Shown here one piece after another: positions 15,893 through 24,429 of a stretch of 52,560 nt of DNA. The DNA lies in contig CADBCV010000012.1 of assembly GCA_902793285.1 (NCBI GenBank), positions 1 to 52,560 of the forward strand, in the 5' to 3' direction. The number at the start of each line of letters is the position of its first letter. Position 1 is the first letter of the stretch. The DNA is from Oscillospiraceae bacterium (lineage in GTDB: Bacteria > Bacillota > Clostridia > Oscillospirales > Oscillospiraceae). The position numbers and the translations under genes were made by a program. Below the pieces are notes generated by a model. The model saw nothing but the letters and a program-made list of their open reading frames with translations, made no database searches and had not been told where the DNA came from.

Positions 15893-17440
15893 TTATATCA
15901 TTCTGTCTGCCCCGGATGGGATCAGATTTACGCTCTCGCCGGTAAGGAGATCCACGCCGACGCCGTTTACGCCCACCGTGTACCAGGCGGAGGTCGCCGT
16001 GTGGGCGCCGCCGTCGAGCTTCACGTTCTCATAGAGGTGGATTGTGAAGCTGCCGTTGGGGTTTTTCTCCGCGTCCGCCTCCGGGGGATAGAAGCCGGTG
16101 GTGATAAAGTAGTGGATCTGGGCAAGTCTCGCAAGCTCCTCGCCGGTGAAGGGCCCGCCGGAGAGGGGGCGGAAGAAGGTCTTCGGTTTAAAGAGATAGC
16201 GGCCTGTGAGGATATTGTCCCCCGCCCCGCCGGCGAGCGTGCTCTCGTCCCGCTCGACGTCCATCACGATGCCGTCCTCCGCCACGCTAAGGCGGAGGGA
16301 TTCAAACCAGTTGGAGACGTCCCGCCCGTTCGCGTCCCGGACGCGGGTGATGCGAAGCGCCCTGTCATCCTCCCGCACGGCGCTTTCGCGCTCAAGCGTG
16401 AAGACCGCCTCATAGGGCTCGGGATCGCCGGAGACGAAGAGGGCGTGCAGCTCGATATCCTTCCCGTCCAGATTGAGCCAGTACTTGAGCGCTCCCTTCT
16501 CCGTCCGGTACTGATAGGCAACGCCCACGTCCACCGGCTCCATGCGGTAGCTGCCGGTGAGGATATTGTCCTCCGACCCGCCGGCGAGCGTGCTCTCGTC
16601 CCGCTCGACCGTCATCACGAGCGCATCGCCGTCAAAGGCGAGGCGGAGCTCCTTGAACCAGCTCGAGCAGTCGAAGCCATAGGCGCCCGTGACCCTGGGG
16701 AAGAGGGCGCCGTCCGGCGCCGTCTGCTGCGCGGCGTCCAGATGCAGGACAAAGGCGCTTGAATAGAAGCTGGGGTCGCCGGAGCGGAACCAGCAGTGGA
16801 GCACCACATCGTCCGCCTCTTCGCCGCTGAAATCCACGAAGTACTTGGGCATCCCGTTTGGAAGCGTGTAGAGATAGCCGGGGGAATAGACCGTCTCCTC
16901 CGGGGCATCCGGCGTCACGGCGGGCTCCGCGAGGAAGGTGCAGTCCGCGACCACCTCGTCGAGCATCCCGTCCACGGTCTGGCCCAGGGCTTCGATCTCC
17001 TTGGAGGCGAACATGTAGACCCGCTCCCCGTGCTGGATCGCGACGCGGCGGTCCGCCGCATCGTAGCCGCTGATCTGGTAGCTGTAGCGGACCTCGAGCC
17101 CGTCCTTGCCCCCGATCGTGACCGGGGTCGGCTCCTGCGTGACAGTGAGGTCTGCGTACTGCCCGCGCATGTAGTCCGTGAAATCCGCGAGGAAGCCCTC
17201 CGCAGAGTCGTAGCGGTAGGCGCGCAGCATGACATAGGGGATATAGCCCTCGGCCCCGGCGTAGATGTAGTATTCCCCGCCCTGGAGGACGGCAGTCTTT
17301 CCGTCCGGGACCTTTACGCGGATGTCCCAGTCGGCAAGCGTGTCATAGTTCTCCTCCGCCCAGGCCGCCGGCGCAAGCATGAGGGCAAGGGCCAGCAGCA
17401 GGCAGAGCGCCAGGCGCTTTTTCGATCGGTTTCTTCGCAT
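15893..17440 (-). CDS. Exported protein with two internal repeats, function unknown
   Basis: A 515-residue protein with a signal peptide (KKRLALCLLLALALMLAPAA, cleavage near AWA-EE). An N-terminal domain (about 30-160) precedes two copies of a domain of about 130 residues, each ending in nearly the same block (VERDESTLAGGSEDNILTG and VERDESTLAGGAGDNILTG). The underlying DNA is also nearly identical there, indicating recent duplication or gene conversion. The start is ATG 17440 after AAAGGAG; an ATG six codons earlier is weaker. The gene is 17 bases upstream of the GH13 gene and begins that operon. Function unknown. Confidence 0.8.
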   Translation of the reverse strand: MRRNRSKKRLALCLLLALALMLAPAAWAEENYDTLADWDIRVKVPDGKTAVLQGGEYYIYAGAEGYIPYVMLRAYRYDSAEGFLADFTDYMRGQYADLTVTQEPTPVTIGGKDGLEVRYSYQISGYDAADRRVAIQHGERVYMFASKEIEALGQTVDGMLDEVVADCTFLAEPAVTPDAPEETVYSPGYLYTLPNGMPKYFVDFSGEEADDVVLHCWFRSGDPSFYSSAFVLHLDAAQQTAPDGALFPRVTGAYGFDCSSWFKELRLAFDGDALVMTVERDESTLAGGSEDNILTGSYRMEPVDVGVAYQYRTEKGALKYWLNLDGKDIELHALFVSGDPEPYEAVFTLERESAVREDDRALRITRVRDANGRDVSNWFESLRLSVAEDGIVMDVERDESTLAGGAGDNILTGRYLFKPKTFFRPLSGGPFTGEELARLAQIHYFITTGFYPPEADAEKNPNGSFTIHLYENVKLDGGAHTATSAWYTVGVNGVGVDLLTGESVNLIPSGADRMI

Positions 17441-17503
17441 GGTGTACTCCTTTCTCAAAGCTGTGTATCGCGTTTTGCTCTTCTGTGCGTTGTAGACATG
17501 TTT

Positions 17504-17532
17504 ATTATATCATTCATCCCGGCGCTTGAAAA
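17504..17532 (-). promoter_or_regulatory. Promoter of the exported-protein/GH13/hflKC operon
   Basis: TATAAT (17504-17509) with a weak -35 TTTTCA (17527-17532) 17 bases away on the minus strand, about 65 bases before the start codon. Confidence 0.55.
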
Positions 17533-17600
17533 GATGCAAGATGCGATACCGGGCGATATCGGGCCGTTGTCCGCCGATAGATGAGAGCCCGGCGCGGCAC

Positions 17601-17629
17601 TTGCATTTTTCATCCTTGAGGCGTATTAT
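17601..17629 (+). promoter_or_regulatory. Promoter of the MMPL/GLUG operon
   Basis: TTGCAT (17601-17606) and TATTAT (17624-17629), 17 bases apart. A TATAAT overlapping two bases further on is an alternative -10. It drives the genes from 17716. Confidence 0.5.
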
Positions 17630-17715
17630 AATAAAATATAGATTTTGCATCTTGGCATAATAGAGAGCGGCGGGTGTTTCGCCGCTGAAAAATTCATAAA
17701 GGACCGTTTTTTGAC

Positions 17716-20214
17716 ATGGATTACGAGAACGAGAATCGGGGCGGCTTCATGACGAAGCTCGCGGCGTTTATCGTGGATAAGCGCAATCTGGTCTTCCTGC
17801 TTGTCGGGATCTCCATGGTTTTCTCCCTCTTCTCCCGCAACTGGGTGGAGGTGGAAAACGACCTGACCGCCTACCTCCCCGCGAACTCCGCGACAAAGGA
17901 GGGGCTGGAGGTGATGGAGCAGCAGTTCATCACCTACGGTTCGGCAAATCTGATGGTGGCCAACGTCTCCTATGAGGAGGCTGAGGCCCTTTTTGACGCG
18001 CTCAAAGAAATCGACGGGGTGCAGAGCGTGACCTTTGACGACACGACCGAGCACTACAACAAAGCCTCCGCCCTGTTCTCCGTGACCTTCGACTACTCCG
18101 AGACGGACGACGCGTGCCTCAGCTCTCTCGCGGCGGTGCGCGCGGCGCTTGCCCCGTACGACACCTATGTGTCCACAACGCTCGGCGATACGAGCGCGGA
18201 GCTCATTGAGAAGGAGGTCAGCATGATCACGGCCTTCGTCGCGGTCATCGTGGTGGTGGTGCTGACCTTCACCTCCCAGACCTACGCGGAGGTGCCCATC
18301 ATCGGCCTCACCTTCATCACGGCGGCGGTGATGAATCTCGGCACGAACTTCCTGCTCGGGAAGATCTCCTTTGTGTCAAACTCCGTGACCACGATTCTGC
18401 AGCTCGCCCTCTCGCTCGACTACGCGGTCATCTACTGCAACCGCTTCAAGGAGGAGCACGAGACGCATGAGCTCCGGGACGCGGTGGTCATCTCCCTCTC
18501 GAAGGCCATCCCGGAGGTCGGAGCCTCGAGTCTCACCACCATCGGCGGTCTCATTGCGATGATGTTCATGCAGTTCAAGCTCGGCCCCGACATGGCCATC
18601 TGCCTTGTCAAGGCGATCTTCTTCTCGCTTCTGTCGGTGTTCACGGTGATGCCGGGACTTTTGATGCTGATGGGCGAACTCATGGAGAAGACGCGGCACA
18701 AGAACTTTGTCCCCAAGGTGCCCTTTGTGGGGCGCTTTGCCTACGCGACGAGACGGATCATCCCGCCGATCTTTCTTCTCCTTCTGGTGGGGGCCATCTC
18801 GTATTCCAACCGCTGCCCCTATGTCTACGGCTACGACACGCTCGTGACGCCGAAGCTCAACGAGATGCAGATCGCCGACCAGATGATCGCGAACACCTTC
18901 TCCTCCCGGGCGATGGTGGCCGTGGTCGTGCCCGGGGGCGACTACAGCGAGGAGCAGAGCCTTATACGCGATCTGGAGAGCTACAGCCAGGTCGACTCCG
19001 TCACCGCCATCGCAAACGCCGACGCCATCGGCGGCTACACGCTTGCCGACAAGCTCTCCCCCCGGCAGTTTGCCGAGCTCATGAAGCTCGACTACGAGAC
19101 GGCGGAGCTCCTCTATGCCGCCTATGCCGTGCACGGGACGAGCTACGACAAGCTCATCAGCGGCATCTCCAAGTTCAACGTCCCGCTTGTGGATATGCTG
19201 CTCTACGTGGTGGACAAGGTGGACGAGGGGTATATCACCCTCGACGCCGACCAGGCCGACACGCTCGCCGACGCGAAGGCCCAGATGCTCATGGGCAAGC
19301 GGCAGCTTGAGGGCGCGGACTTTGACCGGATGCTCGTCTACCTCACCCTGCCCGAGGCCGGGGACGAGACCTACCGCTTCACGGACACGATCCGGAGCGT
19401 CGCCCAGGCCCACTACCCCGACGGGCAGGTCTACGTGGTGGGCAACTCCACCAACCAGTATGAGTTTGAAAAGTCCTTCGAGATCGACAACATCGTCGTG
19501 AGCGTGGTGTCGATCCTGATCGTGCTCGCGGTGCTGCTCTTTACCTTCCAGTCCGCGGGGATGCCGCTGCTCCTTATTCTGGTCATCCAGGGCGCCATCT
19601 GGATGAACTTCTCCTATCCCACGCTTGTACATAAGGACGTGTTCTTCCTCACCCAGCTTGTGGTGAGCTCCATCCAGATGGGCGCGAACATCGACTATGC
19701 CATCGTGATCGCAAACCGCTATACCGACGATGTCAAGACCATGAGCCCGAAGGAGGCCATCATCGAGGCCATGAACTTCGCCTTCCCGACGATCCTGACC
19801 TCCGGCACCATCCTTGCGACCTCCGGCATCCTCATCAGCTTCCTCACGACCGAGTGCACCATCAACGGCATCGGCGACGCGCTGGGCCGGGGCACCATCA
19901 TCTCCATCGTGCTCGTCATGTTCGTGCTGCCGCAGATGCTGATTCTCGGCGGGAAGATTTTGGAGAAGACCTCCTTCTCCATGCCGAAGGTCACGCTTGA
20001 GCGCCACGCGAGCGGCACCGTGGCGGTGGACGGTCTCATCACGGGCGAGATCCGCGGCACGGTGAACGGCGTGTTTCGCGGCACCATTGAGGGGGACGTG
20101 AACGTGCGCCTTCTCTCCGGCAGCATCGACGAGGCCGGAGACAGTGCCCCGCCCCCGCAGGAGACAATACCTGCAGAGAACCCGACGGGAGAGGAGGTCC
20201 GCGCTGATGTCTAA
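17716..20214 (+). CDS. MMPL/RND-family transporter with repeat tail
   Basis: An 832-residue RND-superfamily exporter of the MMPL type: two similar halves, each with one span, an outer loop domain and five more spans. Proton-relay Asp-Tyr pairs lie in matching helices (LSLDYAVIY, D235-Y236; GANIDYAIVI, D660-Y661). Such proteins export lipids, lipid-linked molecules or other hydrophobic substrates using the proton gradient. After the last span there is an odd tail of about 60 residues with a short-period pattern (GLITGEIRGTVNGVFRGTIE), resembling bactofilin beta-helix turns, then a Pro/Glu-rich end. The stop overlaps the start of the GLUG protein by eight bases, so the two are probably made together. 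Confidence 0.88.
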   Translation: MDYENENRGGFMTKLAAFIVDKRNLVFLLVGISMVFSLFSRNWVEVENDLTAYLPANSATKEGLEVMEQQFITYGSANLMVANVSYEEAEALFDALKEIDGVQSVTFDDTTEHYNKASALFSVTFDYSETDDACLSSLAAVRAALAPYDTYVSTTLGDTSAELIEKEVSMITAFVAVIVVVVLTFTSQTYAEVPIIGLTFITAAVMNLGTNFLLGKISFVSNSVTTILQLALSLDYAVIYCNRFKEEHETHELRDAVVISLSKAIPEVGASSLTTIGGLIAMMFMQFKLGPDMAICLVKAIFFSLLSVFTVMPGLLMLMGELMEKTRHKNFVPKVPFVGRFAYATRRIIPPIFLLLLVGAISYSNRCPYVYGYDTLVTPKLNEMQIADQMIANTFSSRAMVAVVVPGGDYSEEQSLIRDLESYSQVDSVTAIANADAIGGYTLADKLSPRQFAELMKLDYETAELLYAAYAVHGTSYDKLISGISKFNVPLVDMLLYVVDKVDEGYITLDADQADTLADAKAQMLMGKRQLEGADFDRMLVYLTLPEAGDETYRFTDTIRSVAQAHYPDGQVYVVGNSTNQYEFEKSFEIDNIVVSVVSILIVLAVLLFTFQSAGMPLLLILVIQGAIWMNFSYPTLVHKDVFFLTQLVVSSIQMGANIDYAIVIANRYTDDVKTMSPKEAIIEAMNFAFPTILTSGTILATSGILISFLTTECTINGIGDALGRGTIISIVLVMFVLPQMLILGGKILEKTSFSMPKVTLERHASGTVAVDGLITGEIRGTVNGVFRGTIEGDVNVRLLSGSIDEAGDSAPPPQETIPAENPTGEEVRADV

Positions 20215-23200
20215 ACGCTTTTCCATTTTGATCGCCCTGCTGCTTCTGCTCACGCTCGCGCTCTGCCCCGGGGCCGCGGCGGAGGAGACGGCAGAGCAGG
20301 CGCTCACCGTCATCCACATCCGCACGGCGGAGGATCTCATGGACCTTGCGCGTGAGTGCGCGCTCGACACCTGGTCAAACGACAAGAAGGTCGTGCTCGA
20401 TAACGACCTGTCCCTCTCCGGGGTGATGTTTGACTCCATCCCCATCTTCAACGGCGAGTTTGACGGCGGCCACCACACCATCTGCGACCTGGAGCTGCGC
20501 TCGGCCCAGTCCCCCTGCGGCTTCATCCTGGAGACGGGGCCGGACGCCAACATCTATGATCTCAACATCAGCGGCACGGTCTACACCAGCGGGGACGACA
20601 GCGTCGTCGGCGGCATTGTGGGCCTCAATCGCGGCGTGCTCGCAAGCGCGAGCTTTTCCGGCGACGTGTACGCCGTGTCCAGGGTGGGCGGCCTTGTGGG
20701 GCGCAACGACGTGAGCGGCATCATCCACAACTGCACGGCCTCCGGCAGCATCCGGGGCCTGAGTCAGACCGGCGGCATCGTGGGGGAAAACGCGGGGGGC
20801 GTCTCCGACTGCGAGAGTTTGTGCTTTGTGAACACCGAGAGCGTCGACCCCTCCCTGCGCCTTGACGCCATCGACACAAGCTCCATTTTGAACTTTGTGC
20901 GCTCGCTCCGGACAGACAACGCCGGCATCACGACGGACACCGGCGGCATTGCGGGCGCGTCCAGCGGCTTTATCGAAAACTGCGTCAACGGCGGCACCGT
21001 GGGCTACCTGCACCTGGGCTACAACGTGGGCGGCATCGCGGGCCACTCCGACGGCTATGTGTGTGCCTGCCGCAATCTGGGCGAGGTCTACGGCCGCAAG
21101 GACGTGGGCGGCATCGTCGGCCAGGGCGAGCCCCTGCTGGAGCTCGGCCAGGTGCAGGATCTGCTGGGCGGGATCTCCTACCGCCTGTACGCGCTGCAGC
21201 GCTCGCTCAACGACGCGGTCAATGACGCGCAGAGCGTGGCCGACGATATCGCCGTCCGCTTCTCGGTCCTGTCGGACTATCTCGACCCTGTGACCGAGGC
21301 GATCAGCGGCCTTGACCTGAGCGATCCGGAGTCCGCCTATTACCTGCACGGCGTCATCACCGACAACATGGAGAACATCCAGAACGAGCTCAACGCCATC
21401 AGCTACAGCGTGTCCGGGCAGTCCGGCATCCTGTCGGACGACCTGAAGGACATCAACGACAACGCCGCCGCCCTCTCCGACACGGCCATCCAGGCCGTGA
21501 ACATGCTCTCGAGCGCCCGCTCCGCGGACGATATCCTGGTGGATAACTCCGAGGAAGAGGAGGAGCTCACCTTCGGCAAGATCACCCGGAGCGAGAACAG
21601 CGCCGCCGTCAACGGCGACAGCAACGTCGGCGGCATCGTGGGCAATCTCTCCGTGGAGGACGACGTGGACCCCGAGAGCGAGCTTCGCACCGGCGGCAGC
21701 CGCCTTGTCCAGACAGAGCTTGATCTGCGTGCGGCGGTCACGGACTGCGTAAACCGCGGCGGCATCACCGCAAAGCATGAATGCGCGGGCGGCATCGTCG
21801 GCAAGATGGACTTCGGCTTTGCCGCGCGCTGCGCCTCCTACGGCCCAGTCACGCTGGAGGACGGGGACTACGCCGGCGGCATTGCCGGTCTCTGCTACGG
21901 CAGGATCCGGCGCTGCTGGGCCAAGTGCGAGCTCGGCGGCAAGCGCTATATCGGCGGCGTGGCGGGCAACGGCTACAGCGCCGAGAGCGGCGAGGAGAAG
22001 TCAAGCCTTGTCGCCGACTGCTACACGCTCGTTCAGATCCTCGGGACACCTCAGTTCGCCGGGGCGATCTCCGGCGGCGCGGCCGGCGTATATGAGAACA
22101 ACTTCTTTGTCCCGGACGGCTTTGCGGGGCTTGACCGCCTCTCCATCCAGGGAAAGGCGGAGCCTGTCAGTTTTGAGGAATTTGCCGCGGCGGAGGGCAT
22201 CCCCGCCGAGTGTACGCGCTTCACGCTGCGCTTTGTGGTGGAGGGGGCCGTGCTCAAGGAAGTGCCCTTCCGCTACGGGGAGAGCTTTGACCGCTCCGTC
22301 TTTCCCGAGGTGCCGCGCCGCGGCGGGGCCTACGCCGTGTGGGATGTGAGCGAGCTCAAGGATCTGCGCTTTGACACCACGGTCACGGCCGAATACCGCA
22401 TGGACGAGACGGTTTTGCGCTCGGAGCCTGTGCGGGAGGACGGGCGCGCCTGCGTCTATGTGGACGGGCAGTTCCAGCACGGGGACGCCCTCACGCTTGA
22501 GTTCGTCCCCGTGAGTGCAGACGATCTGCGAAACGTGTCGGGCGGCTGGCGGGAGACCGTGAAGGAGCATCTCTACTCCATCTTCCGCGAGCATGAGCCG
22601 GACTACTCCATCCCCGTCGCCGTCGCGGAGAGATTACACGTACTTTTCCCGGAGGACGGGCTCCCGGTCCACAGTCTCCGCTATCTCGCCCCGGAGGGGC
22701 GGACGGAAAATTGCCGGCTCTACCTCATCGGCGAGGACGGCTGGCAACGCATCCGCCCCACCCTCTTCGGCAGCTACTTCCTCTTTGACGTGCCCGGGAC
22801 CGAGGCGGAATTTGCCTTCGTGACCACTATCCAGTCCTGGTGGATCGTGGCCTATATCGCGGCGGCCGTGCTGCTTTTGGCGCTTCTCATCGTGCTGCTC
22901 GTAAAGCTCAGGAAGTTTCTGCGCGCACACCCGAAAAAGCCGCGCGCGCCCTTTGCCGCGCGCCCCCTCCCCCGCTGGCTCCGCGCCCACCGCAAGGGCG
23001 TCTTCATTGCGCTGCCCATTGTGCTGCTCGTCACGGCGGCGGCGGTGGCGGCGCTGCGCGTGGGGAGTGTGGGCTCCGCCTTCTCGGCCTACCGGGCTTT
23101 GAAGAGCTACGCAAACCGGGAATGCGACATCCGGGCCGAGGTCAGTATCCGCTCCGAGGAGCGCGAGGTGCGGATGGACACGCTCGTCCACCGGGTACGC

Positions 23201-24283
23201 GAGAACGGGACCACCATCCGCTGCATCGAGCAGTACGGCGTGCCCCTCTACAGCGCCGGCGGGATGGTGTGCCTTGAAAACGGGCGCGTGTTCCGCCTGG
23301 CCGACGGGCAGCTCAGCCCCGCGAAGCTCCTGGATCTCGCGGTGGACGTGTTTCTGTACGAGCAGCTTCAGAAGACGGAGGACGGCGCCCTCACCCGCTA
23401 TGAGGCGCTGATCGGCGGCGAGACGGCGGACCGCATTCTGCAGCTCTTCCTCTCCGCGAGCAGCGACGAGCTTTTGCGCGCCGAGAATATGTATGTGGAC
23501 ATGGTCACGGAAAACGGCGCGCTCACTTCCCTCTCCTTCTCCGGGAACGCGGGCGCCGCGAGCGGCAAGGTCTACGCCTTTGATATCACGCTCACACCCC
23601 AGCCCATGGCCGAGCGCCCCGTCATCCCCCGCGCCGTTCTCGACGCCCTCGCAAGCGGCGGCGGGGAGGACGCCCAGGTCCTCACCGCGGATTTCCTCAG
23701 GCTCCTCGCCGCCTGGGTCAAGATGGAGAGCGCGGAGACCGCCTCCGCCGACATCAGCGTGAACGCCGACTGCGGCTCTCTCCGGCTCACGCCGTACTAC
23801 CGCTACTCCCGCCGCACGGTGGAGGGGACGGACATCGCCTGCATCGAGAACGCGCTTTTCAAGCTCTACTTCACGGACGACGCCGCCTGCACCGCCGCGG
23901 GCCTCGATCTCAGCGAGGCGCAGAAGCGCGTGGTGGACACGGCAAAGCTCATCCCCCTGGCAAGGGAGCTGTTTCTGAACGGCACGTTCGACGCCGCCGT
24001 CGGCGCGGAGCGGAGCGTCTTCACCCTCACGCTCGAGCGTGAGCGGGCGGAAGAGCTTGTCTCCACCCTCCTGCCGGAGCTCTCGCGGCTCAGCATCCGC
24101 TATGACGACTGCCGCCTGCGCATCACGCTGAAGGGCGACGCTCTCGACAGCATCGAGCTCGACTGCGGCGGGAGCGTGCATGTGGTGGCGCGGGACGTCG
24201 ACGCCTCCGTGGTGGTCTCCGTCCGCTTCAACGACGACGAGGCGGCCGCGATCCCCGACGCCGTGAAAGACGCGCTGGCGTAA
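20207..24283 (+). CDS. Giant GLUG-motif surface protein with two membrane spans
   Basis: A 1358-residue protein starting at ATG 20207 after GAGGAGG. Signal peptide 1-25 (ILIALLLLLTLALCPGAAA). GLUG motifs, as in adhesins and predicted to form beta-helix turns, occur at about 130-310 (VGGIVGLNRGVLASASFSG, VGGLVGRNDVSGIIHNCTA) and about 470-590. Between them lies a helical, coiled-coil-like stretch (about 311-445). Span 1 is near 878-903 and span 2 near 931-953, with a basic loop of about 27 residues inside. The C-terminal domain (about 955-1358) should again lie outside. This topology is unusual for an adhesin. Overlap with the MMPL gene suggests a joint envelope function. The C-terminal half matches nothing I know. 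Confidence 0.85.
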   Translation: MSKRFSILIALLLLLTLALCPGAAAEETAEQALTVIHIRTAEDLMDLARECALDTWSNDKKVVLDNDLSLSGVMFDSIPIFNGEFDGGHHTICDLELRSAQSPCGFILETGPDANIYDLNISGTVYTSGDDSVVGGIVGLNRGVLASASFSGDVYAVSRVGGLVGRNDVSGIIHNCTASGSIRGLSQTGGIVGENAGGVSDCESLCFVNTESVDPSLRLDAIDTSSILNFVRSLRTDNAGITTDTGGIAGASSGFIENCVNGGTVGYLHLGYNVGGIAGHSDGYVCACRNLGEVYGRKDVGGIVGQGEPLLELGQVQDLLGGISYRLYALQRSLNDAVNDAQSVADDIAVRFSVLSDYLDPVTEAISGLDLSDPESAYYLHGVITDNMENIQNELNAISYSVSGQSGILSDDLKDINDNAAALSDTAIQAVNMLSSARSADDILVDNSEEEEELTFGKITRSENSAAVNGDSNVGGIVGNLSVEDDVDPESELRTGGSRLVQTELDLRAAVTDCVNRGGITAKHECAGGIVGKMDFGFAARCASYGPVTLEDGDYAGGIAGLCYGRIRRCWAKCELGGKRYIGGVAGNGYSAESGEEKSSLVADCYTLVQILGTPQFAGAISGGAAGVYENNFFVPDGFAGLDRLSIQGKAEPVSFEEFAAAEGIPAECTRFTLRFVVEGAVLKEVPFRYGESFDRSVFPEVPRRGGAYAVWDVSELKDLRFDTTVTAEYRMDETVLRSEPVREDGRACVYVDGQFQHGDALTLEFVPVSADDLRNVSGGWRETVKEHLYSIFREHEPDYSIPVAVAERLHVLFPEDGLPVHSLRYLAPEGRTENCRLYLIGEDGWQRIRPTLFGSYFLFDVPGTEAEFAFVTTIQSWWIVAYIAAAVLLLALLIVLLVKLRKFLRAHPKKPRAPFAARPLPRWLRAHRKGVFIALPIVLLVTAAAVAALRVGSVGSAFSAYRALKSYANRECDIRAEVSIRSEEREVRMDTLVHRVRENGTTIRCIEQYGVPLYSAGGMVCLENGRVFRLADGQLSPAKLLDLAVDVFLYEQLQKTEDGALTRYEALIGGETADRILQLFLSASSDELLRAENMYVDMVTENGALTSLSFSGNAGAASGKVYAFDITLTPQPMAERPVIPRAVLDALASGGGEDAQVLTADFLRLLAAWVKMESAETASADISVNADCGSLRLTPYYRYSRRTVEGTDIACIENALFKLYFTDDAACTAAGLDLSEAQKRVVDTAKLIPLARELFLNGTFDAAVGAERSVFTLTLERERAEELVSTLLPELSRLSIRYDDCRLRITLKGDALDSIELDCGGSVHVVARDVDASVVVSVRFNDDEAAAIPDAVKDALA

Positions 24284-24348
24284 CCCCCGCCTCATCGCAG
24301 GGGCCGTTCACGAACGGCCCGCGCGATACCCGATACACAACAGAAAAG

Positions 24349-24387
24349 CCCCGGGCGAAAACGTACAGGGTACGGATTCGCCCGGGG
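24349..24387. terminator. Covarying hairpin element, copy A, between convergent genes
   Basis: CCCCGGGCGAA (24349-24359) and TTCGCCCGGGG (24377-24387) pair perfectly around a loop with GTAC...GTACG. On the minus strand it is followed by GCTTTTC and would terminate the nadE-like gene. Related copies are at 42865-42910 and 46065-46106. Confidence 0.6.
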
Positions 24388-24429
24388 TTAATGTATATTC
24401 GGCTTTTTTCTCTGCCCTTCAGCCCGTCT

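Noticed and set aside
14406-16034. A 542-codon plus-strand frame opposite the GH13 gene
   Set aside because: The minus strand encodes a full GH13 enzyme with all catalytic residues.
18376-20553. A 725-codon minus-strand frame opposite the MMPL gene
   Set aside because: Low-complexity His/Asp/Gly composition, no motif, and complete overlap with a conserved transporter on the other strand.
22634-24295. A 553-codon minus-strand frame opposite the GLUG protein
   Set aside because: Shadow frame with Glu/Val/Ala/Arg-rich sequence and no ribosome site; the plus-strand gene has a signal peptide and membrane spans.
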